A DNA stretch of 64,000 nucleotides. It comes from Owenia fusiformis. Its lineage: Eukaryota > Annelida > Polychaeta > Sabellida > Oweniidae. Under the pieces are notes generated by a model. The model searched no databases. It was not told the origin of the DNA and saw only the letters and a list, made by a program, of their open reading frames with translations. The stretch is taken from positions 28,943,564-29,007,563 of the forward strand of contig CAIIXF020000007.1 in NCBI GenBank assembly GCA_903813345.2, read 5' to 3'. The translations under genes were made by a program, and so were the position numbers. Positions 46,373 to 58,579 of the stretch are shown in pieces (the stretch's first letter is position 1; each line of letters starts with the position of its first letter).

Positions 46373-49300
46373 TGACCTATTTTCAATAGAGGTTCTTAAA
46401 CAGGACATTGGGCTTGCTTTGTTTGATCTTTTTATTGGCTCTATGATGGGAAAAGGTAATTGTTGAGCAACAGCAATACGATCGACTGCAATTTCATTTG
46501 AATAAGTGTTTTGGATAAACGCCCATGGGCTTTAATAATGAGGAAAAAAATCTTAAAGTACTCCTCTTTAAAACAAACGCCATGTACGTGTAATCATTCT
46601 TTCTGATCTAAAAGTCGCAGTCGGCAGTTGGGATCTTGGTTTGCAGATGATCAAGATTTACAAAATCCACAGTCCACCTCTCTTGGAAATTGGTTAACAA
46701 TACTGTATGTTCTGAAACCTTTTCCCAATAAAAACAATATGCATGACTGAAGAAAATAACTAAATCAGTGAAGGTGTACATGTATTGAAAAAATCACTTT
46801 GCAAACTGGAGGTATTACGGAAGGCATAAAAGAGATAAGGGGTACAAAGACTTGATGTAAGACTATATCTGATTATAAAAACAAAGTTTAGTAAAACTGC
46901 ATTTGTCTTGGGAATCATTTCCTGTACTTACTCGAGAAGTACACAGAGATCAAAGTCTTTTTATGTTACAATTTCAAACACTAGTTGTGTTTGAAAAATT
47001 AAAACAACACTTCCAGTCATTCATTTGTACAGTAAACCCCTGAACATGAAGTGGATGGGAGTAGAGTAGATGGAATTGTTTAAGTGCGACTGATGACAGC
47101 TACACATTGGCACTGATATACGTCAAGTACGGTGTGGATGAAATGAATTTAAATGGTTGTTAGACTGTTATATTTATCTCTCACAGGAGATGGGGAATTA
47201 GGGGGTATCTATCGAAGGTCATGAACAAAGTGACGTTTAATCTTAGAAATACGCACTATGTACATCATCATGGATGTAATTGCCATTTTTGCAAATAGAA
47301 ATCAGAATTTGCTCTACTATTATAATCAATTCTATGATACATTTCAAAATAATACCTTATTTGTTAAAATTACAATTATAATTGATTCAGCATCAATTGT
47401 TTTATATAGATGTAAAACATAATGATATCAATCACACGTGCTTATGGTATCTAGATGCATTGAGACATAGATAATGGAGGCAATCAAGACCCCCTGGACT
47501 TATTTGCATTTTGAGTCGCTCCACATATTCAGTTTGTGTACTTACCAACGAAGAAGTCCCAAATCCTCCTATATGCAGTACTGATCAGTGCTAATTTTAT
47601 GACTGTCAATCATAGTATAAGTAGTTCTTAATGCTATGGTTTATATAGTTTTGCACTATTTAATCGATTTTCCTATGTTGCCACTTGTGTCCAGTTTCTC
47701 ATTATGAATTCCTTCTGCAAATCCATATGAATTGAAAAAAACATTTCACCTTTTGATAGATGTCGCTTAAGCAGAAACATCTCAAAGCAATAGAATATGA
47801 ATTGGAAAATTTCACAAAGACAGATATCGCATCAATTGATTCAATAGTGTCCGGCGGTCGACGTCTGTAACAAATGGTAGGTGGTCATGCATTTTTTACC
47901 CTGCGTGCAGAGTCTAGTTAAACTACAAATTACAAATTGCCAAATTGAAATTTACCAATTCATGATTAAGGGGGTCTGACTCGAAGCAAGACTAACTCAT
48001 GTTGTTTGTACTGAGGTTTTGTTCGGTAAATAATAAATGAGTGGGAAAGGTTAACTGATATCAGACTCAATATACAATCAAATCAAAAACATTACACGTC
48101 AAATGTTTGGCAAATACGATTTTAAATTAAAATTTTAAAATAAAATTGGGAAAGTACTTTGAGGTCCGGATTGAGTTTGTGAAAGAGAGAAGGGACAAAT
48201 ATGTGAAACATCGGTCACATTTGCTCTACGACGCTCCTACGGCGGCCGTAGCTTCACGAAATCGATATAGAAAAGCTACATCGTACTGTTTATATTTTAT
48301 ACTGCATAATTAATTCTCTCGATTTTGGTAAGCTACGACGGCCGCCATATCGGATGTCGTATATCAAATGTCTATGGCATTGGTAACCTTTCCACTAGTT
48401 TGACTTTGCTTCTTTGAAAGAGAACCTCGCTCTCCCAAATGTACTACTGGCTCTAACACACAAGGTTTACGTCAATGCAGAAAGGTAAACATATCATTTG
48501 TAGAGTTAATGAAAGAATTTGAACATGAATGTTATGGTCTATGACGTTATGGCTATGAAATCAGTCTATTATGAGTAATTAGTCTTTGATAATGGTGATT
48601 TTAATAAGATGTTAACACATTTAAGTTCATTTTCAGTTATTGCTTTTTCTACAAGTGTGCCATTCAATTGTGAAATTCAAAAATCACGATGACGTTGAAC
48701 TGGGTTTAACATGCAATTATGTTTCTTAAACTCAACTATTACAAGGTGAATGAACATTAATGACCAGCAACTATTAAAAAGAACACAAGGCTGCACTACA
48801 GTGTTCATTCCATTTCGATAACTGTTTTCATTTTCTGAATGACCCTCTCTGCGATATTAATTTGATTTATAAACACATGAAAAGTGTATTACGATCACCA
48901 ATACCAGTTATTATTACCACCTTGCCGGGCCAGTTCTAGGGGTTTTAGTGCTAGTTTAGAAGGCGTTTATTTTACTATATCGACCTGAGAAATGTGTGAC
49001 ATCATAGTGGTGGTCCATATGGACCGGTCTAGAATATATTCTGGACCGGCAATTTTCGGCCCTCGGTCCAATATTTCACTATATCGCCCTTAGAAATGAC
49101 GTTATTGTACTATTAATAATAAGCTGGCCTAATATCACGTGCTAGTGGTACAGGAACTGAGGAAGGGTCTCGGTAGAATATGATAATTTACAGGTCAAGA
49201 AAGTGTAAGTATATTGCTTTGGAATAAACCAAAGGATATAAGGTTAGACTCCCATTTCCCATAAACTTTTTCTAATTGTGGTTACAGTTATTAATTACGT

Positions 49301-49830
49301 AGCAATGTCTATAAGATAAATGATATATTCATAGCAACATAATTGCTTTGGAATTTTTTTTAACAATAACCATAACGTAGTTTCTGTTTATCACACGCAC
49401 GTGTTTACAAAAGCTTTGTTGCACAAAACAAACAAAACATCTGTTTTGCCTGTTATTAAATTTATTAAAATATATGTGATCACCCTGTATATAATATTAC
49501 ATGACGTGTGCAATCAAGTTTTTGGAATATTTTTCGAGGGGGAGGAGGTCGGAGAATGGGTGGGATTTGTTTTGAATATATATTTATTTTGTTACTGTAT
49601 ACATGTACACATACATGTACTTGAAATATGAAAATATGAAATATAATATATCTAAAACCAGCTGACTGCAGAATATTTAATACATGTATACTGATTAAAT
49701 GATAGCCTGCGAGTGTTTAGTATGATACATATCTTAGGACCAACCAGCCCTTTTCCAAGCTCCTCCCCTAAAATGACTGACAATAATGTGAACTTACTGA
49801 TGAAAACATAAAGAATCTAATCATCAATTA
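46373..49830. other. Gene-poor interval
   Basis: I see no exons. 48211-48372 is a degenerate hairpin (TACGGCGGCCGTAGCT against AGCTACGACGGCCGCC) with ends like the 9425 MITE (CGGTCACATTTGCTC). 48950-49110 has mirrored TATATCGACCTGAGAAATG/TATATCGCCCTTAGAAATG and GGACCGG hairpins. Confidence 0.4.
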
Positions 49831-49831
49831 A

Positions 49832-50490
49832 TGACAAATGAAAATGGCATCCTCATGGAGTCACACATTATTATCAACAAAATTCAGTGAACATCTCAAT
49901 GAGGATGCCATTATTTTCCTTATTGGAGTCACACGTTAAATTATCAACAAAATTCGGTGAATATGTCAATGAGGATACCATTATTTTCCTCATTGGAGTG
50001 ACACGTTATTATCAACAAAATTCGGTGAACACCTCAATGAGGATACCATTATTTTCCTTATCAGAGTCACTCGTTAAATTATCAAAATAAATCGGTGATT
50101 ATGTCAACGAGGATACCATTATTTTCCTCATTGGAGTCACGTGTTATTATCAACAAAATTCGGTGAACATCTCAATGAGGATATCATTATTTTCCTTATG
50201 GAGTCACACGTTATTATCAACAAAATTCAGTGAACATCTGAATGAGGATACCATTATTTTCCTTATTGGAGTCACACGTTATTATCAACAAAATTCAGTG
50301 AACATCTGAATGAGGATACCATTTTTTCCTTATTGGAGTCACACGTTAAATTATCAACATGATTCAGTGAACATCTCAATGAGGATACCATTATTTTCCT
50401 CATTGGAGTGACACGTTGTTATCAACAAAATTCAGTGAACATCTCAATGAGGATACTATTAAATTCAGTGACCTACACAATGAGGATATT
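49832..50490. repeat. About 68-bp minisatellite, roughly nine units
   Basis: GTGAACATCTCAATGAGGAT, ACCATTATTTTCCT(T/C)AT and GGAGTCACACGTTATTATC recur in order every 65-70 bp. The last unit decays after 50450. Short plus-strand frames here are by-products of the repeat. Confidence 0.85.
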
Positions 50491-50815
50491 ACTAATTTCA
50501 TCCTAATCCTTTATGGATTATTGTAATCTTGTCTTCTGATTCGAAAACACTAAAACTTTCATTATTCTTCATTATTCATTTTTATTGCACATAAATATAT
50601 CCCAAGCCGACGCCGGCTGTATGGTTTTTAACAATATTTATTATACGTGAGAAATGTAATTTAATCCTGTGACACAGAAATAAAATGTTTTAAACTTAAC
50701 CTTATATAAATAATGTGATATGTACATAATCTGAGCTGGTGTTTTATATATTGTTTAGTAGAAATAATTGCGCAGAGACATATAATACTTTAACTAAATG
50801 AGTTTTTCCCATATA

Positions 50816-52667
50816 CTCTAGGAGCGAGGAGGAAAATTCTCAATAAATGGTGTATAGTTGGTTTGGCAGCATTTTCAGTTAAGGGAGAGTCTTGGATGAA
50901 ACTTCCACCCAGGTGAAAAATTGTTCAAACTAAATACCCTTAGATGTTTTGATGTTTGTAAGTGACATATACAGGTATTATATATACATGTATATGAATC
51001 ATTTGCAGTATAATTGATGCTGATCACTCGTAAAGAATTTGAATGTTAGTACAAAGTATGTACCCCAGGGGGCAAATTCGTGACCGATTTTCTTACTATT
51101 TTGATCGTAACTTTTCAATTAGACACTGTAAGAGGTTAAAAAATCATGTGAAGTGCCCCATTGTAGGAATCAATTTCAGTAATCCTAAAAGATGCAAAGC
51201 CATTGAAGAGGTAGGAGCTGAGAAAGAAATTGTTGATTTTTCGTAAGATTTGACATTTTGGACAGCTGGATTTTGTGTATGACTATAGCTGACCATACAG
51301 TTTCTAGATCCATCCCTCTATGATGATATTTATGGATTAATAGTGTAATAGCCATGGATTTTCTAGATCCATCCGTCTGTGATAATATTTATGGTTTTGT
51401 AGTTTGGAACTAAGATGTAAAACATGATTTAGATGGGTTATAAGGAAGTTAAATGTTTTAAACAAGTCCAAAATTTAAAAACGTGCACTTGTTTAAAACC
51501 TAAAACTTCATCTTGGGTATGTTTTACATCTTAGTTCCACACTCTAAAACTATATATTTCCTCATAGAGGCATTGATGTAAAAACCATAAGGGTCATCCC
51601 TATACCTGAAATTCGTAAATTTGAAACCTTATATTTACAGCTTTTCAAATTTTGGACTTATTTAAAACCTTTAACTTCCTTATAACCCATCTAAATCATG
51701 TTTTACATATTAGTCCCACACTGCAAAACCATAAATATCATCACAGAGAGATGGATCTAGAAACTATAGGGGTCAGCCATGGCTATACCTGAAATTTGTA
51801 AATTTGAAACCTTATATTTACCATTTTTCAAATTTTGGACTTGTTTAAAACCTTTAACTTCCTTATAACCCATCTAAATCATGTTTTCCATCTTAGTCCC
51901 ACACTACAAAACCATAAATATCATCACAGGGGGATGGATCTGGAAACTGTAGGGGTCAGCTATGGCTATACTTGAAATTTGTAAATTTGAAATCTTATAT
52001 TTACAAATTTTCTAATTTTGGACTTGTTTCAAACCTTTAACTTCCTTAAAACCCATCTAAATTATGTTTTACATCTTAGTTCCACACTATAAATCCATAA
52101 ACATCATCATAGAGGAATGGATCTAGAAACTATATGGGTCAGCTATAGTCATACACAAAGTCCAGCTGTCAAAAATGACAAAATTTTCGAAAAATTAACA
52201 ATTCTTTCTCAGCTCCTACCTCTTCAATGACTTTGCATATTTCATGATTACTAATCCTGCTATTGGGCACTTCACATGAATTTTTAACCTCTTACAGTGT
52301 CTAATTAAAAAGTTACAATTAAAATAGTAAGAAAAGGGTCACAAATTTGCCCCCTGGGGTACACACTTTGTATCAATATTCAAATTCTTTAGAAGTGATC
52401 AGTATCAATTATACTGCAAATGATTCATATATATAAAACATGTATCTGTGTATGTCACTTGCAAACATCAAAATATCTAAGGTTATTTAGTGTGAATTTT
52501 TTTTCACCAGGGGGGTCGGGGGACTAACCCCTCAAAAAAGAACTTCCTACCACTCTGCGAAGCTATCACCTAGGTGGAAAAGTCTCATCCAAGACTCTCC
52601 CCTGACTGAAATGCTGCCAAACCAACTATACACTATTTATTGAGAATTTTCCTCTTCGCTCCTAGAG
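50816..52667. mobile_element. Foldback-type element: about 450-bp inverted arms around an about 185-bp tandem repeat
   Basis: CTCTAGGAGCGAGGAGGAAAA at 50816 pairs with the complement ending at 52667, with TA on both sides. The arms continue through ATGGTGTATAGTTGGTTTGG, GAGTCTTGGATGAAAC, ATGTACCCCAGGGGGCAAAT and GACACTGTAAGAGGTTAAAA to about 51290 and 52150. The centre has tandem units of about 185 bp (TTAACTTCCTTATAACCCAT, CCATAAATATCATCACAG, GAAACCTTATATTTAC) near 51660, 51845 and 52030, and one inverted at 51300-51490. No protein. Confidence 0.8.
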
Positions 52668-53982
52668 TAAAATGTATATTTTAAAGCATATTTCATCTTG
52701 ACTATGCGAGGTTATTTTTCAGCATTTACATTTTTTCAATTTTTTTCTTAATTCAATTTAGTTTATTCAATTAATATTTAATCATACAATATATCACAGA
52801 TATATCGTATATTGCATGGATCTTTACTTAATGATTTATCTTATTTCGAAAAAGATTGTATAAAAGATTTTCGGATGTAAGCTCCTATAAGATTCGGAAT
52901 GGACCACGTGCAAATTTCTATTTTTGATACTTGTACCTGATATACAGTACATATCAATTTTAGATAAAGTTGGAGCATATCGTGCATTACTTCTGGGACA
53001 ACCCTCGTACTTTACTTCCTAGTTATTTGTCTTCAAATATCAAAAAACAATATTTAAGCAATAAAATGCGTCGCTTGACCTGCACCAAATGAACTATTAC
53101 TCTACCAAACATATATGTACAAGAACAGTTCTCGCACATCGGTTAGATGCCTCTAGCCAGTATACTAAACTGGACCTATATCAGAATTCAACCTTGCGAT
53201 ACTGAACTTATGTAAAGTTGGGGTGAACACCAGAAGCACCCCCAATAAGTCCTAATAAACTGCTGTTATTCTTATATCATCCGAAGAATGTGTCGGGAAT
53301 ATAAAACAGCTATAGCTGAGCATTTTAATAAATGAATTAAACGTCCTGCACATTGTAAAAATTGAGACTTCTACAAATAATCACATTTTAACTAAAAAGT
53401 AAATATGATTATTTGTAGATTTCAGAGGCATATAAGCGATTATTCTATGCTTTATGGCATTTCATTTCTTTTATATTTCTTTGTTATTTCTTTCTTAGTA
53501 ATTTCTTTTGTATTTGTATCTATAATGCCGCTATTGTTAAAGATGAAGAAACGCCAGACGGCTGAATAAACTGAATATTTCTTAGGCATATAAAAATTGC
53601 ACCAATGAATGCAAAATGTTAAAATTATACTGGAAGCATTCGGGTGAATCCCTCATAACCTGGATTGATAATGGAAAATATCATCTCGGTCGATCCCTTC
53701 GTAAATATGACGTTATTCAAAAATCAATATTTTCCAAATTTCCAATTTTTCTTTTTTGAAATCAGGTTTAGCTAATTTGTAAGCTGAATATCGATTGACA
53801 TCGTTTAACCGATGATCTCAATTTCGAGGCAGACTTTGTGCAAGATGATAAACATATTCCTTAACTAAACGATTATGTTTGTCATCTGTTAAAATGGATA
53901 TTATGACTCTTCTGACTAAATGACATTCGTGTTATGACGCAATCTATCTTGTGGGTTAGTTCGAAACTTGTTTCTCTTTTTC
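52668..53982. other. Intergenic, downstream of the GH125 gene
   Basis: AT-rich, no feature recognised. At 53983-53988 TTTATT (AATAAA on minus) lies about 50 nt past the GH125 stop and is a plausible poly(A) signal. Confidence 0.4.
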
Positions 53983-54038
53983 TTTATTATTTCTATACTG
54001 TTTCATGACTATGTGGTTAGTCCCCGGTTTCGTATCTG

Positions 54039-57000
54039 TTAATTTTTTTCATCGATGTGATTCATTTTCTTGTCTTTGATTATTTTACTCTGTGGTGGTG
54101 CCTGAACCTTCTTCTCTATCAACTCGCCTTTGCCCTGCTGGTTTTTGATATTACCTTTTCTAGCGGCAAGCACTGTTTGACCTGCTTGATATTTGTGGTT
54201 TGCGTTTCTATCGATGATAATTCCTTTGTTTTTATTATTTGCTATACGATCAGTTCCACCATGTGTCACAGCTTTGGTGGTTAGCTCATCCGAATCTAGC
54301 TCTTTCGAAGCTGTTATTATTGGTTCCTCATTGACTTTATATACGGGAGAAATTTGTGGGAAATTCATTTGTTTAATCGATGAAATGTTTCTTAAAAGAA
54401 GTTCTGCAAACAATGAGTTACATATCTCGCATTGGGGTAGAGTTTTATTGGTGATACCATCAGGTTGAATATGCTCTGGAATTAAAGCAAGTTCTGGCAT
54501 ATTATTCTGGAGATTGATAAGTGAATTTTGTAATTCTGTCGTATTCGTTGCGGTAAGTCCACGCATTATTAAACTGATCGACCAGACATCTTCCGACAAA
54601 TCCCTTCTGCTGGTCAAACCATTGACAGCTATTCCAGTTCTATAGAAAGGATTTTGCTTGCTGAAGATCATGGCCCTGGTATTTTTATATAATTGCCTTT
54701 CGGGGTCGTATTTAGTGTCATACTGCATGAAAGGAATGGATACTAAATTGGGGAAGCTAGCTTCGTCCATCAGTATGTAGTCCCCGCAACCATTCACCTC
54801 ATATGCATATACTTGTACGTTGTCGGCAATCTGGATAACAGCGTAGTTATGAATCGCTGTGTCAATCTGATCAGCTAGCTCAGTTGCGAGATTTTCCAAG
54901 ACATTGTCTTTTAGGACGTCAGACGCAATCTTGGCTATGTTTCTAAGTGCTACGATAACCATCATATTACCCGGGATGTTGTAGTGGTATGCCATTGGAA
55001 AGCCATCTGGTCTATGCCCTCCCCATATCAATCCTGTATAGCAAACCTTCGTACCCTGCCCTCTATTTTCCAAAGATGGATGAGTATAAACGCTAAGAGT
55101 GTTATGCATTTGCTCATTTAACCACGTTTGCATAATTATGTCTACAGCTGCCCGCCATTCCTTGTCAAATATTTCGTTCTCATTGACAACATTCCAATAT
55201 TTATAGGATAGATTTATGAACGAACATAAATTTTCTAATTGGAAATTGTTTGCTGCAGTATGGACGGTCGTTCCATAATTAATTTCTACCTTTGACAATG
55301 CTTGTCTGTTCATATGGTAATTGTCTACGTATAATCTAAATGCAGATCCGTAAGGATTCATCATGATCCATTTTATTTGTCGTCTGATAACTCCCTCAAT
55401 TAAAACTTGAAGTGTCTTGTCATGGCTGACGAAATTCAGTAGAGGAAGCATCTGATTGGTTGAATCTGTCAGAGTCATGACAGGAATGTCACCAGAAATG
55501 ACATGTACTGTTGAATCTGGTAATAGAACTAATCTGCGTTTTAAAGTGCTTTTCAAAGCTGCTGTATACATTTCGCATAACTTTTCCTTATTTGGTCCTA
55601 GTTCATTGCACATTGTAATTGCATTTTTATTAATAGTCTCCGACGTAAATCCCTGGAGATTAGCGTGTAATGAATTCCATTTGTTATACAGCTTATCTCT
55701 ATTTGTCCAAAACAGAGTAGAACTGTTATGATATTTCCAAGTATAGTGTGGTAATTTACTATCTAGATTTACGACATCTCTTATCGAAGATCTTAGGTAG
55801 AAGTCCCCAGTTGTCAAAATTTGAACTCCAGTAAGATCCACCGATTTATTTGGCGTGGTTCTTGCATTCTTGTGTATATCACCACTTGGGAATGTTGGAT
55901 AAACGGGTATGGACATTTTTGGAGGAGGCTCGATATTTGCCACGACATTTAGTTTTTTGATGATCATTTCTGAGAAGAGTGAGTTAGCCCATGAGAACCA
56001 AGAGCGAGTGTAAGATCCTGGTCGATCAACATTAAAGCTTTCATGCATGAAGTTATCCTTACTTCCTTTCTCAATCATTGCAAGAGCTTCCTCTATTTCG
56101 TTTAGATTGTCTGTAGTGAGGATCTGCATGATGAGCGAAAGGTGCCATACCTTTTCCATCCCTGTATGTGGACTACCAATGCCTTTGACTTCACTCCCTT
56201 TGAAATAAGAGGGGTTATCTTTACTCAATAGAAAGCGCCTCGTATTGTCATAGATCGTACCATCTGGGTCGAATAATGGTTTGTATCCCAAATACGGTAT
56301 TGATAGGAGACTAGGAATGTTTGCGTCGTCCATTTTTATTGATCGTTCACAACCGTTTACCTCATAGGCATACATAAAGCCATAGTTTTCATCAAGTATA
56401 ATACCATAGGTTTCAATTCCAAGATCAATCTCCTTCGCTAGTTTTATGGCCTTATCCGCCAGGGCCTGGTCTTTATAAACGACAGTTGCAATTTCTGTAA
56501 TTTGTTTCAGAGAGACAACAACGAACATATTTGCTGGGATGTTATAATGGAAAACCATTTTATCGTCACTAGGTCTAAACCCTCCCCAAGTCATCCCAGT
56601 GTAGCACGTATCTGTACCCTTCCCTTCTTTGGGCAGCTCTGGGTATCTATAGGAACTGGAAGAGCTATGATATTGTTCAGTTATCCAAGTGTCTATTATG
56701 ATTTCAACTGCTTTTTTCCATTCAGATTCAAATATAAAATCCTCCCCAACTGATTTCCAGTAATAGTAAGAAAGTCTGATGAAATAACAAAGAGAATCAA
56801 TCTCGTAGTTATGCATGGAGACATGGACTGTTCTACCACTTTGGAAGTCCCAATCTGTGAGTACCTTTTTATTCATGTAATCAAAATCAAGGAAAAGTCT
56901 ATAAGATGAACCATATGGGTCCATTTGGATCCATTTTATTTGGCGCCTGATGACACCCTCTAGGAGCACCTGCACGGTTGGGTCCTGTGGGGCAAGACTG

Positions 57001-58301
57001 AGCAAGGGAAAGACTTGGGCACTTGAATCTCTCATCCACATCAAAGGGATGTCACCGGTTATTACATAAGTTGTTGAGTCTGGTAATAGTATGATTGTTG
57101 TTTCTATAGTATTTGGGTAACATTTTTTGAACATATCACACAGTTTCTTCCTCATTGGATTGAGTTCATTACAAACGCGTTCCACCTCTCTCTTCATCGA
57201 CTCAGGTGGAAAAACTATTTTACTTTTCCATTTTTGCCATTTTTGGTACAATGTGTCATTTTTATTCCAGAATAAGATATCCGATCTGTATCTCCACCTA
57301 TGTTCTTCAGGCACAGAATCAGGGATTTTAACAGGGTCATTTATCCCCTGGTAGAAATAGTACCCCGGTTCAGGTATGACAAGTGGTTCATCACTCCAAT
57401 CCATCGATACTTTTTGGAGGGCTATTTTAGCTTTTCTAGTTGGCGCCCATCCCAATTTTGGTGTAGCTCGGGTAGCATGTGCGACCTTTGGCCTTATTTT
57501 ATGTACCTGTTTGGTTGATATCGATGTGTGATTGGTAGCACCATGCCTAAACGGTGATGATTTGTCTTGAGTATCATTTGATTTATATACAGGTGTTTTA
57601 ATAGTTATATTCAATTTTTGAAGCTGTTTTAGGATGTCATTTACTATTAAAATAGTGTCACTATTTTCACTTTGCTTTTTGACTGTTGTTAACATGTCAA
57701 ACAAGTATGACAACGTGTCATTTTGAAGTATATGACTGTTTGTATATGTATCGAGCTGTAGGTAAAAATCAAATAATTGATGGGTATGTAAATCATTAAT
57801 TAATGTATAAATGTTATCCCATAATCCGACAGGTGGATTTTTAATAGCAGCTATCCTTAATAAATTAAATATTCTATCTTTAATGCTATAATGTACTGTG
57901 TTTTTATTTTGAGCAGGTATTTGTGTAGATTTGAAATCAGCTGATGCGACCTTATTTAAATGACTTCGCCATGCCAGTATTGCATCTGCCCGCTGGTGTT
58001 TCACTTTGTCGTTAATCTTCTTGGCACTCGTGTTAGGTTTTACAGTTGTAGTGCTCGTTAAAATCCGCGTTATGAATTTTTCATTCAGGCTGTTTTGCAT
58101 GTAGAAGCTGTCTAAAATATCAGGGCTGTCATCAGTCTCTCTTATGCTAACATCATAATTGTCCTGGAATATGTTGTTATTTTGAAGAATGGATCGGTCA
58201 TCCTGCAACCACTCGATAGCGGCCAGGGACCACAATCCTAGATATACCCACGCTGTCACCACTATACAGACCAGCGATTTTAGCCTTTTACGACGGATCA
58301 T
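54039..58301 (-). CDS. Type II membrane protein with tandem GH125 (Mug157-like) alpha-mannosidase domains, the second degenerate
   Basis: GH125 enzymes are inverting exo-alpha-1,6-mannosidases. This frame is 1420 codons without an intron. I start at the ATG at 58299-58301: the frame is open 20 codons further, but only from a GTG. Numbered from it, a basic tail (MIRRKRLKS) precedes a membrane anchor at about 9-30, so the protein should sit in the secretory pathway, catalytic part luminal. Residues 31-325 are a stem with many N-glycosylation sequons. Domain 1 (about 326-785) has GDIPLMWMRDSSAQV (416 onward), WGGFRPSDD (572-580), YAYEVNGCE, MDDANIPSLLSIPYLGY and MHESF (E754) with TRSWFSWANSLF. 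Domain 2 (about 838-1305) keeps the order but changes WMRDSS to TLTDST, RPSDD to RPDGF and TRSWFSWAN to LPQCEIC. Tail 1310-1420 is Lys-rich. Most characterised GH125 proteins are bacterial or fungal with one domain. Confidence 0.9.
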   Translation of the reverse strand: MIRRKRLKSLVCIVVTAWVYLGLWSLAAIEWLQDDRSILQNNNIFQDNYDVSIRETDDSPDILDSFYMQNSLNEKFITRILTSTTTVKPNTSAKKINDKVKHQRADAILAWRSHLNKVASADFKSTQIPAQNKNTVHYSIKDRIFNLLRIAAIKNPPVGLWDNIYTLINDLHTHQLFDFYLQLDTYTNSHILQNDTLSYLFDMLTTVKKQSENSDTILIVNDILKQLQKLNITIKTPVYKSNDTQDKSSPFRHGATNHTSISTKQVHKIRPKVAHATRATPKLGWAPTRKAKIALQKVSMDWSDEPLVIPEPGYYFYQGINDPVKIPDSVPEEHRWRYRSDILFWNKNDTLYQKWQKWKSKIVFPPESMKREVERVCNELNPMRKKLCDMFKKCYPNTIETTIILLPDSTTYVITGDIPLMWMRDSSAQVFPLLSLAPQDPTVQVLLEGVIRRQIKWIQMDPYGSSYRLFLDFDYMNKKVLTDWDFQSGRTVHVSMHNYEIDSLCYFIRLSYYYWKSVGEDFIFESEWKKAVEIIIDTWITEQYHSSSSSYRYPELPKEGKGTDTCYTGMTWGGFRPSDDKMVFHYNIPANMFVVVSLKQITEIATVVYKDQALADKAIKLAKEIDLGIETYGIILDENYGFMYAYEVNGCERSIKMDDANIPSLLSIPYLGYKPLFDPDGTIYDNTRRFLLSKDNPSYFKGSEVKGIGSPHTGMEKVWHLSLIMQILTTDNLNEIEEALAMIEKGSKDNFMHESFNVDRPGSYTRSWFSWANSLFSEMIIKKLNVVANIEPPPKMSIPVYPTFPSGDIHKNARTTPNKSVDLTGVQILTTGDFYLRSSIRDVVNLDSKLPHYTWKYHNSSTLFWTNRDKLYNKWNSLHANLQGFTSETINKNAITMCNELGPNKEKLCEMYTAALKSTLKRRLVLLPDSTVHVISGDIPVMTLTDSTNQMLPLLNFVSHDKTLQVLIEGVIRRQIKWIMMNPYGSAFRLYVDNYHMNRQALSKVEINYGTTVHTAANNFQLENLCSFINLSYKYWNVVNENEIFDKEWRAAVDIIMQTWLNEQMHNTLSVYTHPSLENRGQGTKVCYTGLIWGGHRPDGFPMAYHYNIPGNMMVIVALRNIAKIASDVLKDNVLENLATELADQIDTAIHNYAVIQIADNVQVYAYEVNGCGDYILMDEASFPNLVSIPFMQYDTKYDPERQLYKNTRAMIFSKQNPFYRTGIAVNGLTSRRDLSEDVWSISLIMRGLTATNTTELQNSLINLQNNMPELALIPEHIQPDGITNKTLPQCEICNSLFAELLLRNISSIKQMNFPQISPVYKVNEEPIITASKELDSDELTTKAVTHGGTDRIANNKNKGIIIDRNANHKYQAGQTVLAARKGNIKNQQGKGELIEKKVQAPPQSKIIKDKKMNHIDEKN

Positions 58302-58373
58302 TGTTTTTGTACTATTGTTGATTCTCCCTATACGAATCTCATAGTCCCATCCTCTTTGCACGGGTGATTAGCG

Positions 58374-58576
58374 CTGAAACGATAGAATTGCCAATCAAAT
58401 TTTCTACTGTCTATGATTTTAGAAACTTCATTTCCTGCATTAAAATAATGATAACAAAATTATCGAGGGAATATCAACATCTGTGCATTATCTTGGCATT
58501 TTCCGTTCTACAATAGGTGGGATTAATTCAATGTATGATCAATCATTTGTGTTAATTCTTTATTCCAAAAACTTAC
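58374..58576 (-). other. Probable 5'UTR intron of the GH125 gene
   Basis: On the minus strand a consensus donor AAAAAG followed by GTAAGT (exon end 58577) and an acceptor TCTATCGTTTCAG (exon resumes at 58373) bound 203 nt just upstream of the start. It would place the coding exon behind a short non-coding exon, typical of animal genes, and argues against bacterial contamination. Confidence 0.55.
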
Positions 58577-58579
58577 CTT

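Noticed and set aside
54057-57518. Plus-strand frames of 72-91 codons within the GH125 gene
   Set aside because: Antisense shadows of a long, well supported coding exon.
58302-58361. Extending GH125 by 20 codons to the upstream position 58361
   Set aside because: That codon is GTG, unusual as a eukaryotic start; the ATG at 58301 gives a standard short basic tail before the membrane anchor.
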